A stretch of 20,084 bases of DNA, from the NCBI GenBank assembly GCA_902773065.1, contig CACYDD010000246.1, positions 1-20,084 of the forward strand, written 5' to 3'. This document shows, piece after piece, positions 6,878 to 14,472 of the stretch. Under the pieces are notes generated by a model. It had not been told where the DNA came from. It did no database searches and saw only the letters and a list, made by a program, of their open reading frames with translations. Each line of letters begins with the position of its first letter. The first letter of the stretch is position 1. A program made the translations under genes and the position numbers. This DNA comes from an uncultured Ruminococcus sp. (GTDB lineage: Bacteria; Bacillota; Clostridia; Oscillospirales; Acutalibacteraceae).

Positions 6878-7675
6878 ATGAGAATCGCTATGGCACAAAT
6901 GAAAATGACGGACAGTATTTCTGAAAACCTTGACAAGACTGTTCATTATATTGAAAAGGCAAAACAGCAAAATGCAGACCTCGTATTTTTCCCCGAGGTT
7001 CAGTTGTCGCCGTTTTTTCCGCAGTATGAAAACAAAAATGCAGACAAATACCTGTTAAACCTTGATTCTGAGGAAATCAGAACCATACAGAATGTCTGCC
7101 AAAAATACAATATATATGCTTCACCGAATGTCTATCTGAACCTGAACGGCAACAAGTACGACGCATCTCTTTTCATTGACGGCAGCGGAAAGATTCAGGG
7201 CATTTCCAAAATGGTGCATATTGCTCAGGCGAAATATTTTTATGAGCAGGATTATTATACTCCCTCCGATGACGGATTCAAGGTTTATGACACACCTTTC
7301 GGCAAAATCGGAATTGTTATCTGCTTTGACAGACATATTCCAGAAAGTATCAGAACCTGTGCATTGCAGGGGGCAGAGCTGATTATCATTCCTACCGCCA
7401 ATCTTATCATTGAACCTTCTGAACTGTTTGAGTGGGAGGTCAGAGTACAGTCCTTCCAGAACCTATCCTATATTGCCATGTGCAACCGTGTCGGCACGGA
7501 AGGAGATATTACCTTTTGCGGCGAATCGCTTATCACATCCCCCAGCAGTGAGCTTTTATTCAAAGCCAATGACACAGAACAGTTGATTGTCAGTGACATT
7601 CCGCTTGAAACCGTACAAAAAGAACGACAAAACAGAGACTGGCTGACACTTTCACAACAAAACAAAAAGAATTGA
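6878..7675 (+). CDS. Carbon-nitrogen hydrolase (nitrilase superfamily amidase)
   Basis: 265-residue cytosolic hydrolase of the nitrilase superfamily, cleaving a C-N bond in an amide or carbamoyl substrate. The Glu-Lys-Cys catalytic triad is visible: Glu in FFPEVQLSP, Lys in GISKMVHI, Cys in GIVICFDRHIPES, the last with the nucleophile-elbow layout of the family. Length is standard. Start MRIAMAQMKM chosen for AAGGAG 7 nt upstream; longer in-frame extensions lack a ribosome site and overlap the promoter. Closest broad group is the N-carbamoylputrescine amidase / beta-ureidopropionase type, but substrate is not determinable. Divergent from the C-S lyase and with its own perfect promoter, so a functional link is not implied. 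Confidence 0.88.
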   Translation: MRIAMAQMKMTDSISENLDKTVHYIEKAKQQNADLVFFPEVQLSPFFPQYENKNADKYLLNLDSEEIRTIQNVCQKYNIYASPNVYLNLNGNKYDASLFIDGSGKIQGISKMVHIAQAKYFYEQDYYTPSDDGFKVYDTPFGKIGIVICFDRHIPESIRTCALQGAELIIIPTANLIIEPSELFEWEVRVQSFQNLSYIAMCNRVGTEGDITFCGESLITSPSSELLFKANDTEQLIVSDIPLETVQKERQNRDWLTLSQQNKKN

Positions 7676-7695
7676 GACTGTCACAATAAGTCTCA
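7673..7695. repeat. Small inverted repeat at the end of the amidohydrolase gene
   Basis: TGAGACT / AGTCTCA, 7-bp stem with 9-nt loop; it begins at the TGA stop. Followed by A-run, not T-run, on the plus strand, so by itself not a good plus-strand terminator. Confidence 0.45.
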
Positions 7696-7730
7696 AAAAA
7701 CAAACCGGGTTGCCCAAAAGGGTCTCCCGG
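7695..7730. terminator. Bidirectional terminator between convergent genes
   Basis: Two-part stem CCGGG-ttg-CCC AAAA GGG-tct-CCCGG (7705-7730). On the minus strand it is followed by TTTGTTTTTT, so it best serves the ABC transporter operon; on the plus strand a weaker GTGTTTTCTG tail follows for the amidohydrolase. Confidence 0.8.
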
Positions 7731-7789
7731 TCAGTGTTTTCTGTTGTATAAGAAAATACATAGAAAGCAAGTTAATAAAAAAACAACAA

Positions 7790-8701
7790 TCAACTGGTTT
7801 TACCAATAAATTCAGAAATTTTACCGTTATTTGTTTTTTTTATTGAAAATATTAATATACCAACCATCAGGGCTGATGCTGAAACTACGATCATGAAAAG
7901 CAGAGAATGTGAAAATTCGGCATTCAGCTCCGCAAGAGTGGTTTCGGGAATATCAATATAGCTCAGCATCGTTCCTGATACACTGCCGCATATATTATTG
8001 ACTGCGATATGTGCCAGTGCGGCAGGAATCACAGATTTGCTTGCTTTTGTCAGTGCTGTCAGATATGTGCCAAGACAAATGCAGGATATACACATCAGTC
8101 CGATTCCAAGCCATGGGTAGCCGGGATAATCTGTACCGAAATTGTGTCCGCAGGCGATGATCGGAGCGTGCCACAGCCCCCAGATGATTCCGCCGACGAT
8201 AATGGCAGCAGGGAGAGGCATCAACTTTTCAAGCTTCGGTATCATATAGGCACGCCAACCGAACTCCTCTCCGAAGCCCTGGAATATGGACGCCATGGTA
8301 ACGGCGGCAAGATAGGGACACATAACAAGAAAATCAGTGGTCTTGAAGTGTTCTGCCATATTGGTCAGACTGTTTTCGGGAAATATCATCAGTGAGGAAA
8401 GAACGGCAATGATGATTCCGCATATAAACGGAAATATCAGAGCAACTGCAAAATAACGGATATTCCCCTTTATTTTCATCCGCAGGCATAGGTTTTCCGT
8501 TCCTTCTTTTGTGATAACACGTGTCAGGATATTAGCAGCCATAGGGCAAAGCATGACAAACGATACAAGCGGACTGTACCAGTCGTTATCTGTTGTCCAT
8601 CCGAAATTCGCGATGTATATGAACATCAGGACAAAAGAAATACCAAAGGAAAGGAGAAGATAGATCATAAGCTGTCTGATCGTTTGTTTCTTACTTGTCA
8701 T
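7790..8701 (-). CDS. CPBP-family intramembrane glutamic protease
   Basis: 303-residue polytopic membrane protein of the CPBP (Abi/CAAX prenyl protease-like) family. The three conserved motifs are intact: EEFGWR (145-150), W-GLWH (174-178) and HIAVN (231-235), so the active site is probably functional. Around eight hydrophobic segments. Last gene of the GntR/ABC operon, overlapping the preceding permease by 11 bp. Relatives occur in bacteriocin self-immunity and peptide-stress loci, which fits an ABC export/resistance operon, but no peptide precursor gene is visible here. Confidence 0.88.
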   Translation of the reverse strand: MTSKKQTIRQLMIYLLLSFGISFVLMFIYIANFGWTTDNDWYSPLVSFVMLCPMAANILTRVITKEGTENLCLRMKIKGNIRYFAVALIFPFICGIIIAVLSSLMIFPENSLTNMAEHFKTTDFLVMCPYLAAVTMASIFQGFGEEFGWRAYMIPKLEKLMPLPAAIIVGGIIWGLWHAPIIACGHNFGTDYPGYPWLGIGLMCISCICLGTYLTALTKASKSVIPAALAHIAVNNICGSVSGTMLSYIDIPETTLAELNAEFSHSLLFMIVVSASALMVGILIFSIKKTNNGKISEFIGKTS

Positions 8702-9404
8702 AATATGCTCCCCCTTTCAGATACAGTTTGCAGGAAATTTTGTAGGATAGATAATAAATGATCCATGTAACAGCAGGTGTCAGATAAAAAATGTAGGATG
8801 AGCTGACCGTCAGATAATCCTTAAGCCATTTCAGAAAGCTTTCCAGCGAACCGAATACAGACAGATCACCAAACAGTCCATAAATGGTCACTCCCATTGT
8901 CAACAGACCGATCAGAACCATACGGAAAATATTTCCCTGTTTGCTGCCGAAACGGATCAAAAATGGTGTTTCTATTGCACGAATCAACAGCTGCAGCCAT
9001 AAAAACTGTAACAACAGCATAACTGCAAGATTGACATCTGTACCATTGATTGCAGAAGCAGCTGTAAAAAATATCATCAGAATGTTTGATACAATACAGG
9101 AAAAGGCAGCATTGAATACGTATTTTGATCCGATCTGCTTGCGGATGCCGTCGGAAGAGGAAACAATAAAAGCCTGCCACTTTTTCATTTCGTCTGCTCC
9201 AAAGATACCCTGTTCAAACATTTCAACCGTCAGCATCACAGCGATACTGCTGAATGCCAAAACAAGATCAAGCTCCCATTCGTTAAGATCAGGGTCTGCA
9301 AGAGGAGAAACGATCGTCCACCCAAGAAAAAAGCCAACAACAAATACAATGGACAACAACTGTTTTTTGTGCGTGAGCAGATCCTTATATAGTAACCCGA
9401 ACAT
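8691..9404 (-). CDS. ABC-2 type permease subunit (second)
   Basis: 237-residue integral membrane protein with about six hydrophobic segments. It begins MFGLLYKDLLTHKKQLL, the same cytosolic entry pattern (..LIYKDL...K..) as its neighbour, showing that the two permeases are paralogues forming a heterodimeric channel for the ATPase upstream. Start overlaps the preceding stop as ATGA, and AAGGAGGG lies just upstream. Substrate unknown; export of a lipid or peptide-like compound is usual for this class. Confidence 0.8.
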   Translation of the reverse strand: MFGLLYKDLLTHKKQLLSIVFVVGFFLGWTIVSPLADPDLNEWELDLVLAFSSIAVMLTVEMFEQGIFGADEMKKWQAFIVSSSDGIRKQIGSKYVFNAAFSCIVSNILMIFFTAASAINGTDVNLAVMLLLQFLWLQLLIRAIETPFLIRFGSKQGNIFRMVLIGLLTMGVTIYGLFGDLSVFGSLESFLKWLKDYLTVSSSYIFYLTPAVTWIIYYLSYKISCKLYLKGGAYYDK

Positions 9405-10144
9405 CAGTTTTCCCTCCTTTGCAGTGCTCTGACAGATACGAAAAAGGCTGAAACTACAGCAGCAGCCAGAAAAACAGCAGCAGCCGGCAGAATGTAAGAG
9501 AATATCCAGCCGTATTCTATCCGGAAAAAGTCAAGAAGATCGAAATCTTCTTCAACATTCATTGAGTTAAGCTTTATCATCATTACGGAGGTTCCGGCAA
9601 GACCGATCAGACCGGCAGCAGCTGTAAGAAATATCTCAACGGTCTGTTTTTTCTGAAATACGAATGACAGAGTGATACTGATGAAAGCAGCCCCCAGTAC
9701 AGTAAAATAAATCGCCGTAACATTGCTTATCATATGCCATGTCAGGGAGTCACTGCCGGCAAGACAAAAAATCGTGATATACAGCAAACTGACAAGATAA
9801 GCCGCTGTTACAGATGCCGTTCTGGACAGCAGTTTTGCACCGGCTATTCTTTTTTCTCCTATTGCCGTTGTGCTGCAGAAACGATGCCAGCCGGAATTGA
9901 AATCCGAAAATATCGCTGCGCCGTCTGCGGAAAAAGCAAACAGGAATATGACACAGGGAATATAGCGAAGGATATACATATTTTTGCCGAAAGAATCCAG
10001 TATTTCTTCATTATATGACAGATTTCCGCATATCATACTCACCCTCACAAGAAAGGCAAGCAGTGCAAACATAAAACAGTAAAGAAATGCCATGATATAA
10101 TACTTTCGTGACAACATCAGGTCTTTATAGATCAAACCTTTCAT
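9404..10144 (-). CDS. ABC-2 type permease subunit (first)
   Basis: 246-residue integral membrane protein, starting MKGLIYKDLMLSRKYYIMAF, with about six membrane segments and a C-terminal pair of long hydrophobic helices. It starts 1 nt after the ATPase stop with a GGAG site, so the longer in-frame start inside the ATPase gene is rejected. Partner of the downstream permease and the upstream ATPase. Confidence 0.8.
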   Translation of the reverse strand: MKGLIYKDLMLSRKYYIMAFLYCFMFALLAFLVRVSMICGNLSYNEEILDSFGKNMYILRYIPCVIFLFAFSADGAAIFSDFNSGWHRFCSTTAIGEKRIAGAKLLSRTASVTAAYLVSLLYITIFCLAGSDSLTWHMISNVTAIYFTVLGAAFISITLSFVFQKKQTVEIFLTAAAGLIGLAGTSVMMIKLNSMNVEEDFDLLDFFRIEYGWIFSYILPAAAVFLAAAVVSAFFVSVRALQRREN

Positions 10145-10145
10145 C

Positions 10146-11024
10146 TCAGCTCCACTCCTTTTTTTCACGGCGTACATAAAACAGCATAATTTCTTCCAGT
10201 GTGGTATTGTCCATGGTAAGTCCGCTGTATTTCTGAGAAATTTTCTTTCTGTCTGACATCATCACTTCTGCACCGAAATCCGTCAGTCTTGCACTGATGA
10301 TATCGGCAGGGTCGATATCTTTGTATTCCGATTTTCTGCATTTGAGAAGAGCGTGATTTTCTACTGTTTCGTCTTTACCGCCGCTGAGAAGTATTTTTCC
10401 CTTATCGATAAATGTTACATTATCGGCTATTTTTTCAAGGTCGGTCGTGATATGGGAGGAAAGCAGGATCGTATTATTTTCATCCTGCAAATATTCCAGA
10501 AAAATATCCAGTATTTCATTTCTGACAACAGGGTCAAGACCTGTTGTTGCTTCATCCATGATCAGCAGTTTTGCACCGTGGGAGAGTGCTGCGGCAATTT
10601 GCAGCTTCATTTTCATGCCCTTTGAAAATTCTCCGATCTTCTTTTTTCGAGGCAGACCGAAACGGTCAAGATAATTCAGGTATGTTTTTTTATCCCAGCC
10701 GCTGAAAACATCCGAAAGGATGACGGAAAGATTACTTGCTGTCAGTACTTCATGAAAGGGGATTTCATCAAATACAGCGGAGATCTGTTCTTTTATTTCA
10801 TTTTCGTATTTTACATGATCCATTCCCAGCATATTGATACTGCCGCTGTCTTTTTTGACAAGGTTCAGCAGCAATTTGATGGTAGTTGTTTTTCCTGCAC
10901 CGTTCTGTCCGATAAAACCCATAATACTTCCCTTGGGAACATTAAAACTGATGTTGTCCAGTTTAAAACCGTCATATGTTTTTGTCAGTTCTTTAATTTC
11001 GATCGCATTCTTATAATCCGTCAT
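10146..11024 (-). CDS. ABC transporter ATP-binding protein (YtrB/BcrA-like)
   Basis: 292-residue nucleotide-binding subunit. Walker A GQNGAGKT near residue 40, Q-loop region, signature FSKGMKMKL near 134, Walker B LLIMDEATTGLDP near 154, and H-loop LSSH near 191: all catalytic motifs intact. The signature FSKGM instead of LSGG is usual in the YtrB/BcrA-type exporters. Two ATG codons compete: 11030 overlaps the repressor stop as ATGA but sits 1 nt from GGAG, while 11024 has a 7-nt spacing and is chosen. Powers the two permeases encoded next. Confidence 0.9.
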   Translation of the reverse strand: MTDYKNAIEIKELTKTYDGFKLDNISFNVPKGSIMGFIGQNGAGKTTTIKLLLNLVKKDSGSINMLGMDHVKYENEIKEQISAVFDEIPFHEVLTASNLSVILSDVFSGWDKKTYLNYLDRFGLPRKKKIGEFSKGMKMKLQIAAALSHGAKLLIMDEATTGLDPVVRNEILDIFLEYLQDENNTILLSSHITTDLEKIADNVTFIDKGKILLSGGKDETVENHALLKCRKSEYKDIDPADIISARLTDFGAEVMMSDRKKISQKYSGLTMDNTTLEEIMLFYVRREKKEWS

Positions 11025-11026
11025 AT

Positions 11027-11401
11027 TCATTCTCCTTCATAGATCATTTTCAAGAGTTCCGAAAGTTCATCCAGGTCCACGCCGCAGATTTTTGCCTTGT
11101 CAGTGGCAAGTGTCAGATATTCCTCGATCTGCTTCAATCCTTCTTCTCGTACAAAATCCTGATCTTGTCTGCACACAAAGCTGCCCTTGCCCGTAAACGA
11201 TTCAATAAATCCGTCACGCTCCAGTTCTTCATAGGCACGTTTGGTAGTGATAATACTGATGCGGAGCTGCTGAGCCAGATTACGCATAGATGGCAGCGGC
11301 TCACCCTCTTTGAGTGTTCCGTTCATGATCATTTCCTTTATCTGGGAAGTGATCTGTTCATAGATCGGCTTTCCGCAGGAATTGCTGATAATAATATCCA
11401 T
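11027..11401 (-). CDS. GntR-family repressor, YtrA type
   Basis: 124-residue regulator with an N-terminal winged helix typical of the short YtrA subgroup: KPIYEQITSQIKEMIMNG, then EPLPSMRNLAQQLRIS and TTKRAYEELERDGFIES, and GKGSFV at the wing. The C-terminal domain is only about 50 residues, as expected for YtrA, which dimerises through it. First gene of the ABC operon; start at MDIIISNSC with GAGGTG. The palindrome over the transcription start suggests it represses its own operon and is released by a compound the transporter handles (inference from the family). Confidence 0.9.
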   Translation of the reverse strand: MDIIISNSCGKPIYEQITSQIKEMIMNGTLKEGEPLPSMRNLAQQLRISIITTKRAYEELERDGFIESFTGKGSFVCRQDQDFVREEGLKQIEEYLTLATDKAKICGVDLDELSELLKMIYEGE

Positions 11402-11417
11402 TTGTTCACCTCGAAAA

Positions 11418-11467
11418 TTGTATATATACAATATACACATTATATATTATCTTTTTCGTAATGTCAA
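11418..11467 (-). promoter_or_regulatory. Promoter and probable GntR operator of the ABC operon
   Basis: On the minus strand TTGACA (11462-11467), exactly 17 nt, TATAAT (11439-11444): perfect consensus. A perfect 14-bp palindrome TTGTATATATACAA (11418-11431) starts at the expected first transcribed base, an ideal place for steric repression by the encoded YtrA-type protein. Confidence 0.85.
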
Positions 11468-11480
11468 TACCTTTTTGCAG

Positions 11481-11517
11481 AAAAAACACGAGGCTGTCAA
11501 TTTACGACAACCTCGTG
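11481..11517 (-). terminator. Terminator of the sigma/anti-sigma operon
   Basis: Stem CACGAGG / CCTCGTG extended past one mismatch by TGTC / GACA, 7-nt loop (11487-11517), followed on the minus strand by TTTTTT. Lies beyond the heptamer array. Confidence 0.8.
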
Positions 11518-11533
11518 AATCATTATAAGAGAT

Positions 11534-11626
11534 CAGGGGCTAGAGGCTAGGGGCTAGGAGCTAGGGGCTAGGAGCTAGGGGCTAGGAGCTAGGGTCTAGA
11601 AGTTAGGAGCTAGGGGTTAGGATTCA
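11534..11626. repeat. Heptameric tandem array, (GGGGCTA/GGAGCTA)n
   Basis: About twelve 7-nt units, mostly alternating GGGGCTA and GGAGCTA (14-nt super-period), decaying at both ends (gaggcta, gggtcta, gaagtta). Immediately beside it are inverted copies of GGATTCAGG / CCTGAATCC (next feature). It lies between a stop codon and its terminator, so it is transcribed as 3' UTR. Confidence 0.9.
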
Positions 11627-11677
11627 GGGCAAGTTTTTTTAATTTTGCACTCCTGAATCCTGCCCCCCTGAATCCTA
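11619..11677. repeat. Inverted repeat GGATTCAGG...CCTGAATCC with an extra copy
   Basis: GGATTCAGGGCAA...TTGCactCCTGAATCC can form a long hairpin with a T-rich loop, and a second CCTGAATCC follows 8 nt later, ending next to the stop codon of the membrane protein gene. Probably part of the same dispersed element as the heptamer array. Confidence 0.65.
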
Positions 11678-11679
11678 TA

Positions 11680-12930
11680 TTACTCCGATGTCAGGGGCTT
11701 TGCGGTGGCGGTAACGGACTCGATTTCATCGGGGTCGATCGCGGTGTGAGAATTGCCACGGATATAGAGACTGTTGATCGTACCGGTGGAGGAGGTTTCA
11801 CTGTTGGACTCTATCTGTCGGCTGTCCGCTTCCGCCTTTAACTTTGAGCCGTCCTTCATCGTAATGTCAAGCTCAATGATAAATCCTTGTGAATTAAGTT
11901 CGCTGATATAATCGTGAGCAGCCATTGCAGTTTCCGTTTCGTCCATATTGTCATAATCGGGTTCTTCGGGGAATTCGATTCCGCTGACAGTGGCATTGAT
12001 ATCAATGCCAAAGGATTTTGCCTCAAGGCTGTTGATCGTCACTGTCACACCGTTCATGGAAAGGTTTTTTCCTTCGGCAACATCCATGGTTCTTGCGGCG
12101 GATCTATAATTGAGGGTCACGCCAAGTTCAAAATCCAAAGGGATCTGATATTCTGTTGCTATATAATACTTATTGTCCTCATACGTTCCGTTGCCCGAAT
12201 ATTCAAAGATGATCTGGTTCTTTTCAAGCTTGCCTTCATATTTCTTTACCAATTCGTCGTAATCATCACTCACGTCACCTACTACCTCATGCAAACGCAT
12301 TGCCGTCAGGGATTCTTCTTTGATCGTCATTCTTTCGCCTTTTAAGTGGCTGTTGTTATCCTGATACAATGCCGTTGCCTTGATCGTTCCCTCATCCTCA
12401 AGGCTGTACCAGACACTTCCTCCTCTGTTGGAATTATCATTAAAGATACCGCCGATCGGTGACAGGGTCACATCAACATTATTTGAACCGTAAAGAACAA
12501 CTTCGCCTTCTCCGCTTTCGATAAACGGACTGCCGTCCTTATTTTTGATGATCATGGATGCACCTGCAAAATTATCATCACCTGCGATTCCCTGAAAATC
12601 AATATCGAGTTTTTCGCTTGTGCAGGAAACATTGTCGCCGCTGAAAAGACCATATTTCGGTATTCCGGCGAACCAGTCACCGAATACCTGATTGAATCCG
12701 CCTGCTGCTCCGACTGTTACTGTACCTATCGCGGCAACGGCTATTGCAGCGGCTGCCAGTCCCATAATGACCTTTTTGCTGAAATGTCTTGGTTTTTTTC
12801 CACTCTTTACTGCATTCATCACTTTATTCACGATCCTTTCTGTATCTACACCTGTGTTCTTTATGATCGTCTGTTCGTCAATAACAGAATAGTCACATTC
12901 CATTGCGTCAAAAGCAAATTTTCTTTTCAT
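11680..12930 (-). CDS. Single-pass membrane protein, probable anti-sigma factor
   Basis: 416 residues: a cytosolic N-terminal segment of about 52 residues, one membrane helix near residues 54-76 (VIMGLAAAAIAVAAIGTVTVG), and an extracytoplasmic domain of about 340 residues. Its ATG overlaps the ECF sigma stop as ATGA. This layout, short cytosolic sigma-binding part plus helix plus external sensor part, is the usual one for clostridial anti-sigma proteins (DUF4179-like in general plan). No zinc-binding anti-sigma motif (HxxxCxxC) is present. The external domain was not recognised; it has no protease or sugar-binding signature that I can name. Confidence 0.7.
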   Translation of the reverse strand: MKRKFAFDAMECDYSVIDEQTIIKNTGVDTERIVNKVMNAVKSGKKPRHFSKKVIMGLAAAAIAVAAIGTVTVGAAGGFNQVFGDWFAGIPKYGLFSGDNVSCTSEKLDIDFQGIAGDDNFAGASMIIKNKDGSPFIESGEGEVVLYGSNNVDVTLSPIGGIFNDNSNRGGSVWYSLEDEGTIKATALYQDNNSHLKGERMTIKEESLTAMRLHEVVGDVSDDYDELVKKYEGKLEKNQIIFEYSGNGTYEDNKYYIATEYQIPLDFELGVTLNYRSAARTMDVAEGKNLSMNGVTVTINSLEAKSFGIDINATVSGIEFPEEPDYDNMDETETAMAAHDYISELNSQGFIIELDITMKDGSKLKAEADSRQIESNSETSSTGTINSLYIRGNSHTAIDPDEIESVTATAKPLTSE

Positions 12931-13475
12931 TTTGTAAACCCTCTTTCGATCAGTATTTTTTTCAGTTTTTCTCTTGCACGTTTGATCCTTGATTTCACTG
13001 TTTCACTTTTCATCTGCATTTTTTCGGATATCTCTGTTGATGACTGATAGTAATAATAGTGCCTGATGATGATTTCCTTATCAGGTTCTCCGATATCATC
13101 AAGAGCCTTTTTCAAAGCTTCCGATATCACTTTGTCATCGATTTCCTGAGATACATCCAGACCGTCCTCAAAATCCATTTCATCGATACTGACGATCTTT
13201 TTATGACGATTGATACTTTTCAGCTTGTTCTTTGCCTTGTTTTTGGCAATACAGCAAATGAAACCTTTCAGCTTATCCGCCTGTATTTTTTCTCTGTTGT
13301 ACCAAAGCGTGATAAAAGTATCTGCTGTCACCTCTTCAATATCTTCTGTGCTTAAACTGCCGTCAGCGATATTGAAAATAATGGTTGAGACTAAGGGCGT
13401 AAATTTTCTTGTGATTTCCTGAAGGGCATTTTCGTCATTTTCCAGAAGTCGTTTTGCAAGCTCTTCGTTATCCAT
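12927..13475 (-). CDS. ECF-type RNA polymerase sigma factor
   Basis: 182 residues. Region 2 with TEDIEEVTADTFITLW and LKGFICCIAKNKAKNKLKS; region 4 with DIGEPDKEIIIRHYYYYQSS, TEISEKMQMKSETVKSRIKRA. Full-length ECF architecture without extra domains. Start at MDNEELAKR with GGAGGTG 6 nt upstream; the upstream in-frame start would remove this site. Coupled to the downstream membrane protein, which probably holds it inactive. Its target promoters are unknown; self-activation and the divergent LRR operon are natural candidates. Confidence 0.92.
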   Translation of the reverse strand: MDNEELAKRLLENDENALQEITRKFTPLVSTIIFNIADGSLSTEDIEEVTADTFITLWYNREKIQADKLKGFICCIAKNKAKNKLKSINRHKKIVSIDEMDFEDGLDVSQEIDDKVISEALKKALDDIGEPDKEIIIRHYYYYQSSTEISEKMQMKSETVKSRIKRAREKLKKILIERGFTK

Positions 13476-13490
13476 CGTTTTCACCTCCAT

Positions 13491-13534
13491 ATACTGATCT
13501 CAGCCGGAGAGGATCGTCTGTCCGGGATCAGTAT
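13491..13534 (-). promoter_or_regulatory. Strong hairpin just upstream of the sigma factor ribosome site
   Basis: Outer stem ATACTGATC / GATCAGTAT (13491-13499 with 13526-13534), inner stem CCGGA / TCCGG (13504-13508 with 13521-13525), 12-nt loop. It ends only a few bases before GGAGG in the mRNA. On the plus strand it is followed by TTTTTT, so it could also terminate stray plus-strand transcripts. Confidence 0.65.
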
Positions 13535-13544
13535 TTTTTCTTTA

Positions 13545-13587
13545 TCAAAGCGCTTTCATTTATAATAACAACTTTTATTGCTGTACA
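13545..13587 (-). promoter_or_regulatory. Candidate promoter with cre-like (CcpA) operator, sigma factor operon
   Basis: On the minus strand TGTACA (13582-13587), 17 nt, TATAAA (13559-13564), then TGAAAGCGCTTTGA (13545-13558), which differs by one base from a symmetric catabolite-responsive element. The operator would cover the start point, predicting carbon repression. The -35 is weak (4 of 6), so the promoter is tentative. Confidence 0.5.
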
Positions 13588-13694
13588 GGGGCATAATTTT
13601 TGAAATTTTTAAAATGATAGAACATTTTTAAATTTACGGATATCTAAGTAAGCAGAAAGGATAACTTTCAACAATTTTTGAGGAGGATGTATCA

Positions 13695-13733
13695 ATGAGC
13701 AGATTAAAAATTCTGTCCGTGCTGCCGCCGTAG
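13695..13733 (+). CDS. 12-residue leader peptide ORF ending Pro-Pro-stop
   Basis: ATG with an excellent GAGGAGG site 8 nt upstream, encoding MSRLKILSVLPP then TAG. It is the first translatable unit upstream of the zinc-ribbon gene, in the same frame, with 54 nt between its stop and that start. A peptide ending in Pro-Pro at a stop codon is a poor substrate for release and resembles known arrest peptides, so a regulatory leader is plausible. A truncated former N-terminus of the next gene is the alternative. Confidence 0.5.
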   Translation: MSRLKILSVLPP

Positions 13734-13787
13734 CAGAACGTGGTAGACAAAAAGGAAATTATCATAATACAGGAGGAAAATCAAAGT

Positions 13788-14471
13788 ATGTTTTGTTTTG
13801 AATGTGGAAAAGAAATCAGCGATTCCGCTAATGTGTGCCCATACTGTGGTATACCGCAGCGTGAAGGAGTGCAGTTGCCGCAGGCACAGCAGTATCAGCA
13901 GCCGGTTCAGCAGCCGCAGCAGGCTTCCGGCTTTATGGATCGTCTGACCGGCGGTGATTTTATGAAGAACTACAAAATAACAACATTGGTGGCAGCAGGA
14001 CTGAATGTGCTTTTGCTGATTTTGTATTTTGTGCCGATCTTCAAACTGGATGCGTCCTCAACGATCGGCGGACTGTCCGGACTGGAATTTTCGTTTGCGG
14101 AGTACTTGTCAAATTCGGCAAAACAGCAGAATGCTGACGGTATTGGTGTAGGAATGAATTTTTTCATGGTCGTTTTCGCGATAATATCAGTAATCACGAT
14201 CGTGTTACCGCTCGTAAAAAAAGACTTTGCAAAAACCAGAAAATTCATCTTTTCTAAAATTTGTGCTGTGTTATACGGTGGTTTGGTGTTAATAGAACTG
14301 AACGACATCAACAGTCAGCTTTCAAAAAATGTGTTTACCAGTTCCATCAGTCTCGGTCTGAATTTCTGGGGTGTATTGTATATGATCAGTGCCATTGGTG
14401 TAATTGTTGCTACGATATTAATGACAATGCAGATGAAGAAAAACAACAGTTTTGCAGCAGGAGGATTTTAA
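13788..14471 (+). CDS. Zinc-ribbon membrane protein
   Basis: 227 residues. N-terminal zinc ribbon CFEC-x10-CPYC (Cys3, 6, 17, 20), a Gln/Pro-rich linker (about 27-47), then four hydrophobic segments in the C-terminal 160 residues. This zinc_ribbon_2-plus-TM layout is common in clostridia; function unknown. The start at MFCFECG places the first Cys directly at the N-terminus and has AGGAGG 11 nt upstream; a GTG start 16 codons earlier is possible but lacks a site. One base separates its stop from the LRR lipoprotein start, so the two are co-expressed. Confidence 0.82.
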   Translation: MFCFECGKEISDSANVCPYCGIPQREGVQLPQAQQYQQPVQQPQQASGFMDRLTGGDFMKNYKITTLVAAGLNVLLLILYFVPIFKLDASSTIGGLSGLEFSFAEYLSNSAKQQNADGIGVGMNFFMVVFAIISVITIVLPLVKKDFAKTRKFIFSKICAVLYGGLVLIELNDINSQLSKNVFTSSISLGLNFWGVLYMISAIGVIVATILMTMQMKKNNSFAAGGF

Positions 14472-14472
14472 A

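Noticed and set aside
11534..11626. CRISPR array
   Set aside because: Units are 7 nt with no unique spacers.
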